64,000 bases of DNA from Egibacteraceae bacterium (lineage in GTDB: Bacteria > Actinomycetota > Nitriliruptoria > Euzebyales > Egibacteraceae): NCBI GenBank assembly GCA_030447925.1, contig JAUJNX010000005.1, positions 62,001-126,000 of the forward strand, written 5' to 3'. The notes beneath the pieces are model-generated. The model had not been told where the DNA came from. It did not search any database and worked only from the letters and a program-made list of their open reading frames with translations. This document shows, one piece after another, positions 46,287 to 55,219 of the stretch. Numbering within the stretch: position 1 is the first letter of the stretch; every line of letters begins with the position of its first letter. Position numbers and translations under genes: made by a program.

Positions 46287-48551
46287 ATGCGGTTGCGGAC
46301 ATCCCTGCTCGTCCTGGCCCTGACCACGCTCCTCCTGACCCCCGCGGCGGTCGCCCAGACCGCCGCCGTCGATGTCGACGTCAACTTCTCCAGCGCGGCC
46401 GCGCCCCTGCCGGCCGGCTTCGTGCGCGACCACGGCCAGCCCCATGGCGCCCGCTCGGGCCCCGGCCAGGGCAGCGGGCTGATCTACGGCTGGGTCGTCC
46501 CGGGCACCGCCACCCCACTGGACCTGTCCGTGGGCGGGTCCACGCCGGGCAACGGCCGCGACCGCAACCGGTCGGGCATCGTCCAGGAGCTCGACACGAT
46601 CATGCACGCCCAGGGCGACGACGTGCCCGGCTTCAACGGCACCGCCCGCGAGGGCGACTGGGAGCTGGCGGTCCCCGCGGGCACCTACACCGTCGAGGTC
46701 ACCGTCGGCGACCAGTACCTGGACAGCGCGCACACCGTCAACGTGGAGGGCGCCAACCTGGTCCACCGCGTGGTGCCAACGAGCGCGCAGCGCTACCGCA
46801 CCGCGACCACGACCGCCCGGGTCACCGACGGGCGCCTGACGCTCAGCCCCGTCGGCGGCACCAACACCAAGTTCACCCACACCAGGATCACGACCGCGCC
46901 CGCGGCCGCGACCCGGCGACCGGCGGTCCTGTCCGCCATCCCCGCCAACCAGGCCACCGGTGTCCGCCGCGACGAGGGCATCGCCACGACCCTGTCGCTG
47001 CCCACGGTCGGCTCCGGCGTCGACCCGGCGACCCTCACCGCGACCTCGGTGACCCTGACCCAGGTCTCCACGGGCGCATCGGTGCCCATCAGCGTCGCCA
47101 CCAGCGGCGGCCGCGACACCATCACCGCGCAGCCGGCCGCCCCGCTGGCGGCGAACACGACCTACCGGTTCACCGTCACCGACGCGGTCCGCGACCCCAA
47201 CGGCCAGGCCTTCCTGCCATTCACCTCGGTGTTCACCACCGGCACCGAGGGCGGCACGGCCCCGTCCGGCCCCGTCGCCTTCACCCCGGTGGGCCTCGGC
47301 AGCTCCGCGTCGGGGCAGTCGTTCTCCTCGATCGCCTGGGGCCCCGACGGCAAGCTGTACGCCGCGACCCTCACCGGCGAGCTGTACCGCTGGACCGTCG
47401 CCGCCGACGGCACGCTGTCCGCCCGCCAGACCGTCAGCACGGTGCGCACCGGCAACGGCGGCGCCCAGCGCATGATCATCGGGCTGGCCTTCGACCCGGC
47501 CGCGACGGCGGCGAACCCGGTGCTGTGGGTCAGCCACAGCACCTACGGCTTCGGCGGCATGGCCGACTGGGGCGGCAAGGTCAGCCGGCTGTCCGGCGCG
47601 AACCTGGGCACCTACGCCGACCGCGTCGTCAACCTGCCGCGGTCCACCCGCGACCACCTGTCCAACAGCCTGGCGTTCAAGAACGGGCTGCTCTACCTGT
47701 CCCAGGGCTCCAACAGCGCCATGGGGGCCCCAGACAACGCCTGGGGCCAGCGCCCCGAGCGCGCCCTGTCCGCGGCGATCCTGGAGATCGACCCAGCCGC
47801 CATCGGCACCACGCCCGTGAACGTGAAGACCGCGGACGGCGGCACCTACGACCCGTTCGCGGCGGGCGCGCCGGTGCGCGTCTTCGGCAGCGGCGTCCGC
47901 AACGCCTACGACCTGGTCTGGCACAGCAACGGGTCGCTCTACGTCCCGACCAACGGGTCGGCGGGCGGTGGCGCCACACCCGGCACGCCCGCGTCGCTGC
48001 CGTCGCGCTGTGGCAGCCGCGTGAACGGCCAGCCCTACACCGGGGGGCCGGTCCCGGCGATCGCCGGCGTGGCCGCCACCCAGGACGACTACGTGTTCCG
48101 CGTCGTCCGTGGCGGCTACTACGGCCACCCCAACCCCGCCCGCTGCGAGTGGGTGCTGAACGGCGGCCACCCGACGGCGGGGAACGACCCGGCGCAGGTG
48201 GCCGAGTACCCGGTCGGCCGCGGCCCGGACCCCAACTGGCGTGGCGCGGCGTACGACCTGGACAACAACAAGTCACCCAACGGGGCGCTGGAGTACACCA
48301 GCGGCGCCTTCGGTGGGGCGCTGCGCGGTGCGCTGCTGGTGACCCGCTACGCCAACAACGACGACGTCATCGTCCTGCGCCCGGCCACGGACGGGTCGAT
48401 CGCGTCCTCCCAGACCGGCATCCCGGGGCTCGACGACCTCGCCGACCCGCTCGACCTGGCGCTGAACCCCGCCACCGGCGACCTGTACGTGTCGGAGGGG
48501 GTCAGCTCCACCACCACGGGGCGGATCCGGCTGCTGCGCGCCGACGCCTGA
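46287..48551 (+). CDS. Secreted multidomain protein with PQQ sugar dehydrogenase-like propeller
   Basis: 754 residues. Signal peptide (LLVLALTTLLLTPAAVAQ). Residues about 25-200 form a malectin/CBM-like beta domain (AGTYTVEVTVGDQYLDSAHTV), about 210-320 an Ig-like Big_5 domain (ANQATGVRRDEGIATTLSLP), and about 330-754 a six-bladed propeller resembling soluble glucose/sorbosone dehydrogenases (SIAWGPDGKLYAATLTGELY, GVRNAYDLVWHSNGSLYVPT, GYYGHPNPARCEWVLNGG). It may act on sugars or polysaccharides outside the cell; catalytic activity is unproven. Confidence 0.82.
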   Translation: MRLRTSLLVLALTTLLLTPAAVAQTAAVDVDVNFSSAAAPLPAGFVRDHGQPHGARSGPGQGSGLIYGWVVPGTATPLDLSVGGSTPGNGRDRNRSGIVQELDTIMHAQGDDVPGFNGTAREGDWELAVPAGTYTVEVTVGDQYLDSAHTVNVEGANLVHRVVPTSAQRYRTATTTARVTDGRLTLSPVGGTNTKFTHTRITTAPAAATRRPAVLSAIPANQATGVRRDEGIATTLSLPTVGSGVDPATLTATSVTLTQVSTGASVPISVATSGGRDTITAQPAAPLAANTTYRFTVTDAVRDPNGQAFLPFTSVFTTGTEGGTAPSGPVAFTPVGLGSSASGQSFSSIAWGPDGKLYAATLTGELYRWTVAADGTLSARQTVSTVRTGNGGAQRMIIGLAFDPAATAANPVLWVSHSTYGFGGMADWGGKVSRLSGANLGTYADRVVNLPRSTRDHLSNSLAFKNGLLYLSQGSNSAMGAPDNAWGQRPERALSAAILEIDPAAIGTTPVNVKTADGGTYDPFAAGAPVRVFGSGVRNAYDLVWHSNGSLYVPTNGSAGGGATPGTPASLPSRCGSRVNGQPYTGGPVPAIAGVAATQDDYVFRVVRGGYYGHPNPARCEWVLNGGHPTAGNDPAQVAEYPVGRGPDPNWRGAAYDLDNNKSPNGALEYTSGAFGGALRGALLVTRYANNDDVIVLRPATDGSIASSQTGIPGLDDLADPLDLALNPATGDLYVSEGVSSTTTGRIRLLRADA

Positions 48552-48561
48552 CGCTGCACGC

Positions 48562-48594
48562 GGAGGGGCCCGGCCGCTGCGGCCGGGCCCCTCC
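48562..48594. terminator. Strong bidirectional hairpin
   Basis: GGAGGGGCCCGGCCGC and GCGGCCGGGCCCCTCC pair almost perfectly across one central base, between the convergent propeller gene and the 48612 gene. Confidence 0.75.
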
Positions 48595-48611
48595 CTCGTG
48601 CGCGGGACGGG

Positions 48612-49079
48612 TCAGCGCCGCAGGCGGACCACGCGCTGGTCCTCGGCGGTGGCGCAGGTGCCCGTGGTCGGCGAGCACACGGTCAGGTCGGCCTGGGCGA
48701 AGGCGTTGCCCCCCCAGAACGGGCCCAGGCCGGGGAACGGGGTGACGGCGACCTCCACGGTGACGGGTTCACCGCAGGGGATGGTCGTGCTGCCGGAGCC
48801 CTCGGTGACCTTGAGGAGGCGGCGCTGGGTGAGGCGGACGACGAGCTCGCCCTCCGCGGCGCCGGTGCACGACGCCTCGACCTCGACGAGGGCGACGGCA
48901 CCGCGGGCCCCGACCTGGCCGGCGCCGGTCAGGGCGACCTCCGCCTCTCCCGGCGGCGAGACGGGCGGCGACATGGGCGGGGACTGCTGGCCGATGGCCG
49001 GCAGCACCGGTACCGCCAGCGCCAGGGCGAGGCCCAGGACGACGGCGGCGATCGTGCCGAGCAGGCTGCGGACGGGCAT
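48612..49079 (-). CDS. Secreted protein of unknown function
   Basis: 155 residues. A signal peptide (LLGTIAAVVLGLALALAVPVLPA) is followed by a Ser/Pro linker and a small beta-rich domain with four cysteines (SCTGAAEGEL, TIPCGEPVTVEV, LTVCSPTTGTC), probably two disulfides. No family recognised. GGGAGG lies before the ATG. Confidence 0.7.
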   Translation of the reverse strand: MPVRSLLGTIAAVVLGLALALAVPVLPAIGQQSPPMSPPVSPPGEAEVALTGAGQVGARGAVALVEVEASCTGAAEGELVVRLTQRRLLKVTEGSGSTTIPCGEPVTVEVAVTPFPGLGPFWGGNAFAQADLTVCSPTTGTCATAEDQRVVRLRR

Positions 49080-49139
49080 TACCGGGTTCCTCCCGCTGGA
49101 CCGGATGGGACGGTCGCACCCGGTCGGGTGCGACTCCCG

Positions 49140-50451
49140 TCAGGGGACGCGCTGGACGTCCGTCACGGTCCTACCGAGTTGCTGTCCGGCCGTCAAGGTG
49201 AGATGCCGGGAATTCACCAGGATGACGGTCGCCGTCACCCCGGCCGCGAACAGGACCACCTGCAGGACCTCCCAGCGCGGCGCGGCGGTCGGCCAGACGG
49301 CGTGGTTCGCCGTGGCCGCCACGGCCAGCAGGACCCCGGTGCGCCGGGCGGCCCGGCCCCCCGCCATGCCGACCGCCCACACCAGTGCCAGGGGCAGGAG
49401 GAACTGCGGGCTGAAGATCCGGTTGCCCAGCAGGAAGACCGCCGGCGCCGCGGCCGCCAGCGCGACGGCGCGGCCGGGACGGCGGGCCGCGGCGACGGCC
49501 AGGGCGGCGAGCAGCGCCGCGGTCACCGCCAGGGTGGCGGCCGGGACCCAGTCCGGGGCCGCGACCTCGAACCAGGCCCGCTCGGGGCGGTCGACGACGC
49601 CGAGGGCGCGCAGGGGCAGGTAGGGCAGGGACTCCCCGGTGAGCAGCCGGACGGCGTGGAAGCGGTACGGCGCGGCCAGCGCGTCCGGCCGGCCCGCGAA
49701 CGGCAGGCAGGCCGCGGCGAACGCCGCGGCGGCCCCGGCCGCCAGGCGGACCGCGCCGCGCGCGTCGCGCGCCCCCAGCAGCCCGGCCGCCAGCACCGGC
49801 ACCGCCAGCCCGGGGAACCACCGCCGCGGCGCCGAGACCCAGGAGGAGACCGGCCCCCAGGTGCCGGCCGTCGGCGGCCGCCAGCAGGCCGAGCAGCAGC
49901 AGGGCCGCGGGCAGCGCGTCGAACTTGACCTCCCACCACGGCGCCAGCGTCGGCCACAGCGCGACCCACGCCGCCGCCCAGCAGGCGTCGGGGCCCCGGC
50001 GCGCCAGCGCCGCCCACGCGCCGGCGAGCAGCGGCAGGGTCAGCAGCGGGAGGGTGACGCGGACCGGGCCGAGGGACCCGGCGAGGGCGAACGCGGCGAC
50101 GGCCAGCGGCGGGTACTCCGCGGGCGGGAGCGTCCCGGTGGTGCGCAGGGCCGCCCCGAGGGCGGGGTACAGCCGGGTCACGTCCTGGTCGACCGGGCCG
50201 CCGACCGCGAGGTGGACGGCGAGCAGCGCCAGGTGCAGCGCCACGCCCAGGCCGACGACGGCGCCGGGGCGCAGCCGGGCGCGGTGGGGGTGCACGGCGA
50301 GCAGGACCGCGCCGGTCAGCAGCGCCGGGGGGACGAGCCACCACGCGGACCCGGCCGCCTGGCCCGCGGCGAACGGCCCGGCCCACAGCCACGCCTCCCA
50401 GGCGACGACCGCGCCCGCGCAGGCGCACAACCACCAGAAAGACCGGTGCAT
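49140..50451 (-). pseudogene. GT87-like membrane glycosyltransferase (one frameshift)
   Basis: Reads MHRSFWWLCACAGAVVAWEA at the N-terminus, then PALGAALRTTGTLPPAEYPP and WPTLAPWWEVKFDALPAALLL, the DUF2029/GT87 pattern with an acidic first loop. After GLLLGLGAA the frame shifts (near 49835) and continues FPGLAVPVLAAGLLGARDA to LGNRIFSPQFLLPLALVW. Corrected length about 436 residues with around ten helices. GT87 enzymes use polyprenyl-phosphate mannose to build lipoglycans. The start is ambiguous because the frame is also open from 50826. Confidence 0.65.
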
Positions 50452-50479
50452 AGCGCCCGATCCTCGCAGAGCGGGCTGC

Positions 50480-50826
50480 TCAGCGGGGGGTGGGGACCGC
50501 GGCGGGGGTGACGGGCACCGCGGGCGGCGCGGTGGCGACGAGAGGGGCGTGCCGGCGGGCGGGGCGGTGCCGATAGGGGCGGGGGTCGCGGCGGGCGCCG
50601 GGACGGGAAGCGCGGTGGGGCCGGGACCGGGGCGTCCCGTCAGGGCGAGCCACAGGCCCGCGGTCGCCACCGCCAGCACGGCCGCGACGGCGGCCAGCAC
50701 CGTCCGGCCGCGGGCGCGGCGGCGGGCCCCGGCGGCGTGCAGCACCGCGGTGACGTCGGGCTCGGCGGTCGGCTCCGGCGCCGCCTCGCGCAGCAGCCGC
50801 GCGACGGGGTCCGAGGGGTCAGCCAC
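50480..50826 (-). CDS. Anti-sigma-like membrane protein (3' end uncertain)
   Basis: GTG start overlapping the sigma stop by 8 nt, as in the 18.66-kb pair. Residues 1-37 are cytoplasmic (MADPSDPVARLLREAAPEP, then RRRARGR), 39-57 a membrane helix (LAAVAAVLAVATAGLWLAL), then a Pro/Ala tail. As written, the frame runs on into the GT87-like gene; a 1-nt change near 50540 would end it at 50480 after PAAVPTPR. I report this shorter version as more plausible. Confidence 0.6.
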
Positions 50827-51445
50827 CCCGCGCCGCCCCCCACGAGCCCGACTCCGGCGCCAGCCACGCCGACGCGGTCTCGCGCGGCGGCGGTGGGCGC
50901 CACAGCTCGTGGTCGTCGTCCGCCGCGGGGGCCGGCTCCGGCGCGGCGGCGGGCAGCGGCGCCGGGGTCTCCTCGTCGTGGGACCGCCGCGGCCACCACC
51001 CGCCCATCTCCGCGCGCAGGCGGTGCAGCCCGCGGGCCGTCAGCGACGCGACCACCCCGGGCGGCAGGCGCAGGACGCCCGCGGTGTCGGCCAGCGAGCA
51101 GCCGGCGTACAGCCGCAGCAGCAGCACCTGCCGCTCCCGCCGCGGGACCTGTCCCAGCGCGGCGCGCACGGCCTCGACGGCGTCGGCGGGCGCCCCGCCG
51201 GCCGGCGCGGGCCGGCGCCGCCGCGCGTCGGCGAGCGCCATCCCCACCCCCAGCAGCCGCGCCCCCGGCGACCGGTGCGCCCGGGTCCGCGGCCAGTCGT
51301 CCACGACCCGGACCAGCGCCGCCACGGCGGCGTCGGCGGCCAGCACCGCGTCGCCGCAGTACAGGCCGAGCAACCCGACCAGCCGCGGGTGCTCGTCGCG
51401 GCAGAAGGCCGTGACCTCGGCCGCGTCCCCGCGTTCTCCGCCCAC
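50819..51445 (-). CDS. Divergent ECF-type sigma factor
   Basis: About 208 residues. Region 2 is FCRDEHPRLVGLLGLYCGD with a poorly conserved AALVRVVDDW; region 4 is GQVPRRERQVLLLRLYAGCSL then LPPGVVASLTARGLHRL. The block FCR..RPRL.G.L.LYCG is shared with the sigma factor at 17998, suggesting paralogues. A C-terminal acidic/proline tail of about 50 residues is extra. Starts: GTG 51445 (GGAGGGG upstream) or GTG 51484. Confidence 0.75.
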   Translation of the reverse strand: MGGERGDAAEVTAFCRDEHPRLVGLLGLYCGDAVLAADAAVAALVRVVDDWPRTRAHRSPGARLLGVGMALADARRRRPAPAGGAPADAVEAVRAALGQVPRRERQVLLLRLYAGCSLADTAGVLRLPPGVVASLTARGLHRLRAEMGGWWPRRSHDEETPAPLPAAAPEPAPAADDDHELWRPPPPRETASAWLAPESGSWGAARGG

Positions 51446-51504
51446 CGACCCCTCCGCGATTGGTTCTCCTAGATCCAGACGCACGAGGGGCCTCCGAGGA
51501 TGAG

Positions 51505-52941
51505 TCAGTCCTCGTCCCGTTCGGGCAGGTACCACCCGCGCGGTGCGATCAGCTCGTCGGCGGCCTGTGGCCCCCACGTCCCCTGGGTGTAGGGCTGCAC
51601 GGGGGGCGGGTTGTCCAGCGCCTGGGCCACGACCTCCCAGGTCCGCCCGATCCCGTCGGCGCGCGTGAACAGCGTGCGGTCGCCGATCAGTGCGTCGTGC
51701 AGCAGGCGCTCGTACGCCTCGATGAGCTCCGAGCCGAAGGACTCGGCGTAGGTGAAGCGCATCTGCGCGCGACCCAGCCAGATCGTCGGCCCCGGCTCCT
51801 TGGCCAGGAACGACAGCGTCGCCCCCTGGTTCCCGGCCAGCTCCATGGTCAGGTAGGACGGCGGGAGCCCCTCGGCGGCGATCTCGCGCCACATCGCCGT
51901 CGGCGGGCGGCGGAAGGCGAGCGTCACCGTCTGGCGCTTCTGGGCCATGCGCTTGCCGGTGCGCAGGAAGAACGGCACGCCGTCCCAGCGCCAGTTGTCG
52001 ATGTGCACGCGGATGGCGGCGAAGGTGTCGGTCTGGCTGTCGGCAGCCACGCCCTCGGCGTCGCGGTAGCCGTCGTACTGGCCGAGCACCACGTCCTCGC
52101 GGCGCAGCTCGCGCATCGACTCGAAGACCTTGACCTTCTCCGCGAACTGGGCCTCGGCCGACAGGTCGTAGGGCGGCTCCATGGCCACCATCGCCAGGAC
52201 CTGGAACAGGTGGGTGACGATCATGTCGCGCAGGGCGCCGGTCTTCTCGTAGAAGCCGGCGCGGGTGCCGATGCCCAGCTCCTCCGGCACGTCGATCTGG
52301 ACGTGGTCGATGTGGTTGCGGTTCCACATCGCCTCGAACATGCGGTTGGCGAAGCGCAGGGCGAGGATGTTCTGGACGCTCTCCTTGCCCAGGAAGTGGT
52401 CGATGCGGTAGACGTCCTCCTCCCGGACCACCGACCGCACGACCTCGTCGAGCTCGTGGAAGCCCTCCAGGTCCAGGCCGAACGGCTTCTCGTAGACCAC
52501 GCGGGCGCGCTCGACCAGCCCCGCCTCGCCCAGGCCCTGGGTCAGCGGCGCGAACGTGGTCGGCGGCGTCGACAGGTAGTGCAGGCGGCGCGGCCGCCCG
52601 CCCACCGCCTCCTCCGCCCGGCGCACCGCCTCGACCAGGTCGCCGGTGTTGCCGGGACCGAAGTCGGTGGAGGTGAACGACAGCCGCTCGGCGAACGACG
52701 CCCAGTCGTCCTCGTCGTTCACCCCGCCGTGGCCCGAGTCCTCGATGGCCGCGCGCGCCTCCCTGCGGAAGTCGGCGTCCGCGACCTCGCTGCGGGCCAC
52801 GCCGATCACCCGCCAGGAGCGCGGCATCCAGCCCTCGCGGTGCAGGTGGTAGATGGCGGGGAGCAGCTTGCGCTTCGCGAGGTCGCCGTTCGCGCCGAAG
52901 ATGACGACGACGGTGTCGGGCGGCACGAGCTCGGAGATCAC
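51505..52941 (-). CDS. zwf: Glucose-6-phosphate 1-dehydrogenase
   Basis: 478 residues, complete. NAD(P) site FGANGDLAKRKLLPAIYHL, substrate site RIDHFLGKESVQNILALRF with the catalytic histidine block, and FFLRTGKRM near the C-terminus. It oxidises glucose-6-phosphate to 6-phosphogluconolactone. It starts with GTG after AGGAAGG and lies 25 bp downstream of gnd, forming an oxidative pentose phosphate operon. Confidence 0.96.
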   Translation of the reverse strand: MISELVPPDTVVVIFGANGDLAKRKLLPAIYHLHREGWMPRSWRVIGVARSEVADADFRREARAAIEDSGHGGVNDEDDWASFAERLSFTSTDFGPGNTGDLVEAVRRAEEAVGGRPRRLHYLSTPPTTFAPLTQGLGEAGLVERARVVYEKPFGLDLEGFHELDEVVRSVVREEDVYRIDHFLGKESVQNILALRFANRMFEAMWNRNHIDHVQIDVPEELGIGTRAGFYEKTGALRDMIVTHLFQVLAMVAMEPPYDLSAEAQFAEKVKVFESMRELRREDVVLGQYDGYRDAEGVAADSQTDTFAAIRVHIDNWRWDGVPFFLRTGKRMAQKRQTVTLAFRRPPTAMWREIAAEGLPPSYLTMELAGNQGATLSFLAKEPGPTIWLGRAQMRFTYAESFGSELIEAYERLLHDALIGDRTLFTRADGIGRTWEVVAQALDNPPPVQPYTQGTWGPQAADELIAPRGWYLPERDED

Positions 52942-52966
52942 GGGTGCACCTTCCTCGCGGGGCGGC

Positions 52967-53884
52967 TCATGCGTCCATGCCCTCCTGTGGTGCGGCGCGC
53001 ACGGAGTGTCCGCCGAACTGGTTGCGCAGGGCGGCGACCAGGCGGTCGCCGAAGGGATCCTCGCGGCGCGAGTCGAAGCGCGCGAACAGCGACGCGGCGA
53101 TGACCGGCACCGGGACGGCGTGCTGGATGGCCGTCTCGATCGTCCAGCGGCCCTCGCCGGAGTCCTCGACCCACCCGCTGACGCGGTCGAGCTTGGGGTC
53201 GGTCGCCAGGGCGCGGGCGGTGAGGTCCAGCAGCCACGACCGCACCACGCTGCCGTGGCGCCACAGCTCGGCGACCTGGGAGAGGTCGAGGTCGTAGGGG
53301 CCCTGGGCCATGAGGTCGAAGCCCTCGGCGTAGGCCGCCATCAGCCCGTACTCGATGCCGTTGTGCACCATCTTCACGAAGTGCCCGGCACCGGCCGGGC
53401 CGACGTGGGCGTACCCGCCCTCGGGCGCCAGGGTCGCCAGCGCCGGCTCCACGCGGGCGACGTGGTCGGGCGCGCCGCCGACCATCAGGGCGTAGCCCTC
53501 GGTGAGGCCCCACACGCCGCCCGAGGTGCCCGCGTCGACGTAGCCGACCCCGCGCTCCGCGACCTCCCCGGCGCGGCGGATCGAGTCCGTGTAGCGGGCG
53601 TTGCCCCCGTCCACGAGCACGTCGCCCTCGCCGAGCAGCCCGGCCAGGGTCCGCACGGCCTCCTCGGTGACGTTGCCGGCGGGGACCATGAGCCAGACCA
53701 CGCGGGGGGCGGGCAGCGCGGCGACGAGCTCGGCCAGGCCGCCGGTGGGTTCCGCGCCCTCCGCCGCCACCGCGGCCATCGCGTCGCGCGACAGGTCGTG
53801 GACCACGACCTCGTGGCCGCCCAGCAGCAGCCGCCGCGTCATCCCGGCGCCCATCCGCCCCAGCCCGACCATGGCGATCCGCAT
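52967..53884 (-). CDS. gnd: 6-phosphogluconate dehydrogenase, decarboxylating (short form)
   Basis: 305 residues, the short type generally NAD-preferring. Rossmann loop MVGLGRMGAGMTRRLLLGGH, substrate block VDGGNARYTDSIRRA, YVDAGTSGGVWGLTEGYALM, and catalytic KMVHNGIEYGLM. A TAGGAT -10 and GAGGAG ribosome site lie upstream of the ATG. Operon with zwf gives two NAD(P)H-producing steps of the pentose phosphate route; 6-phosphogluconolactonase is not here. Confidence 0.95.
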   Translation of the reverse strand: MRIAMVGLGRMGAGMTRRLLLGGHEVVVHDLSRDAMAAVAAEGAEPTGGLAELVAALPAPRVVWLMVPAGNVTEEAVRTLAGLLGEGDVLVDGGNARYTDSIRRAGEVAERGVGYVDAGTSGGVWGLTEGYALMVGGAPDHVARVEPALATLAPEGGYAHVGPAGAGHFVKMVHNGIEYGLMAAYAEGFDLMAQGPYDLDLSQVAELWRHGSVVRSWLLDLTARALATDPKLDRVSGWVEDSGEGRWTIETAIQHAVPVPVIAASLFARFDSRREDPFGDRLVAALRNQFGGHSVRAAPQEGMDA

Positions 53885-53957
53885 GCGTGCTCCTCATCTC
53901 GGTGCGCTGGGGGAATCCTAGGCGGGGCTGCGGTGACGGGACGGTGAAGGAAAAGGA

Positions 53958-53988
53958 AGACCCCCCGAGCCAGCGGCTCGGGGGGTCT
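53958..53988 (-). terminator. Rho-independent terminator, minus strand
   Basis: AGACCCCCCGAGCC and GGCTCGGGGGGTCT form a perfect 14-bp stem with a 3-nt loop. On the minus strand it is followed by a pyrimidine/T-rich run (TCCTTTTCCTT); it lies upstream of gnd and would end a transcript from about 54.2 kb. Confidence 0.75.
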
Positions 53989-54176
53989 GCATCCAGCACT
54001 CGACGTCGATGACACGATCCCCGGTGGGCCTGCGCGGCTCCGGCGTTCGCCGGGCGCTGCGACGGGACCAGGTGGAGAGGTGTGACCAGCTCCTCTGCGA
54101 CGACAGAGCGGGTGACAGAGCGTGGATTTCCCAGGAACTCAGGCTCCGACGTGGATGCCTGTGTGTCGGTGAGCCC

Positions 54177-54221
54177 CTAGGACTCCATCACCTCAACGGT
54201 CACGCGATGATCAGAACTCAT
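54177..54221 (-). CDS. 14-codon small ORF in the gnd-ygfZ gap
   Basis: AGGAGGTGGTCC precedes an ATG that encodes MSSDHRVTVEVMES and a TAG. The ribosome site is unusually strong. The rest of the 414-bp gap (53885-54298) holds no other convincing gene. The terminator at 53958-53988 on this strand suggests a roughly 250-nt transcript: a small peptide mRNA or a dual-function RNA. Reading beyond the TAG stays open, but I see no recoding signal. Confidence 0.4.
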   Translation of the reverse strand: MSSDHRVTVEVMES

Positions 54222-54298
54222 GCTGTGGACCACCTCCTCTCTGTTGTGCGGCAAGGATGACACCGCTCCTCCTCGTCGGCAACCGCGAGACTGGGGTC

Positions 54299-55219
54299 AT
54301 GACGAGATTGATCGACGAGGTCGCGGTCGTCCGGCGGGCGGCCGGCGTCGTGCGGGTGGCGGGCCCGGACCGGCTGACCTACCTGCACTCGCTGCTGTCC
54401 CAGGACCTCGAGGGCGCCGCGCCCGGCGCCGTCGCCGACTTCCTCTACCTGGACGCCAAGGGCAACCCCAAGGCGGCGGGGCGCGCCCTGGTCCGCGCCG
54501 CCGACGTGCTGCTGGTCACCCCGCCGGAGGTCGCGGGGGACCTGGCGGCCGCCCTCGCGTCCTTCACGTTCCTGCTGGACGCCACCGCCGCCGACGTCAC
54601 CGAGGACTGGGTCCTGGCCAGCGTGCGCGGTCCCGGCCCGCAGGTCGACGTGCCCGGCGCGCCCACCCAGCCGCTGACCGCCGCGGCGGACGGCGGCGGC
54701 CTGCTGGTCCGCGACCGGTCGGGCGGGGTCGACCTGGTCGGCGAGGCCGGCTGGGTCGACCGCCGCCTGGCGGCCCTGGGCCTGCCGGAGGCGGACGCGG
54801 CGGACTGGGAGGCCTGGCGCATCGGGGCTGGCGAGCCCGCGTGGGGGCCGGAGATCGCCGCGGGGCGCCGCCCGCAGGAGCTGGGGCTGCTGCCCACCCA
54901 CGTGCACCTGCGCAAGGGCTGCTACCCGGGCCAGGAGTCGATCGCCAAGGTCCGCAACCTGGGCCGGCCGCGCCGCGCGCTGGCGGTGCTGGAGTCCTCG
55001 GAGGCGGTCAGCGCCGGCGACCCGGTCGAGGTCGAGGGCCTGCACCGGGTGGGCGAGGTGACCAGCGCCGCCCCGGAGGGCCAGGCGTGGGTCGCGCTGG
55101 CCCTGCTGCCCCTGGGTCCCGACGGGGCGCTGCCCCCGGGCGCCCTGGTCAGCGTCGGCGGGGAGCCCGCCCGCGTCCGCCGCGTGGTCGGCGCCGACCT
55201 CCCCCAGCCCGGCGCCTAG
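54299..55219 (+). CDS. ygfZ: YgfZ/GcvT-like folate-binding Fe-S assembly protein
   Basis: 306 residues, a GcvT-fold protein. The diagnostic signature KGCYPGQE near residue 207 is intact; the N-terminal DRLTYLHSLLSQDLEG and FLYLDAKGNPKAAGRAL are typical. YgfZ/CAF17 proteins use tetrahydrofolate and the signature cysteine to help maintain Fe-S enzymes. The ATG at 54299 is preferred over 54257. An IS element is inserted at its stop codon without changing the protein. Confidence 0.88.
   Translation: MTRLIDEVAVVRRAAGVVRVAGPDRLTYLHSLLSQDLEGAAPGAVADFLYLDAKGNPKAAGRALVRAADVLLVTPPEVAGDLAAALASFTFLLDATAADVTEDWVLASVRGPGPQVDVPGAPTQPLTAAADGGGLLVRDRSGGVDLVGEAGWVDRRLAALGLPEADAADWEAWRIGAGEPAWGPEIAAGRRPQELGLLPTHVHLRKGCYPGQESIAKVRNLGRPRRALAVLESSEAVSAGDPVEVEGLHRVGEVTSAAPEGQAWVALALLPLGPDGALPPGALVSVGGEPARVRRVVGADLPQPGA

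Noticed and set aside
50451..50480. Real fusion of the anti-sigma-like protein with the GT87-like protein
   Set aside because: The frame is open from 50826 into the glycosyltransferase, but the join runs through a Pro/Arg/Ser stretch typical of a shifted frame, and one base change gives a sensible stop just before a new ATG.
54130..54179. Readthrough of the TAG in the 14-codon ORF
   Set aside because: The frame stays open, but there is no recoding element, no pyrrolysine context and no conserved-looking protein after the stop.
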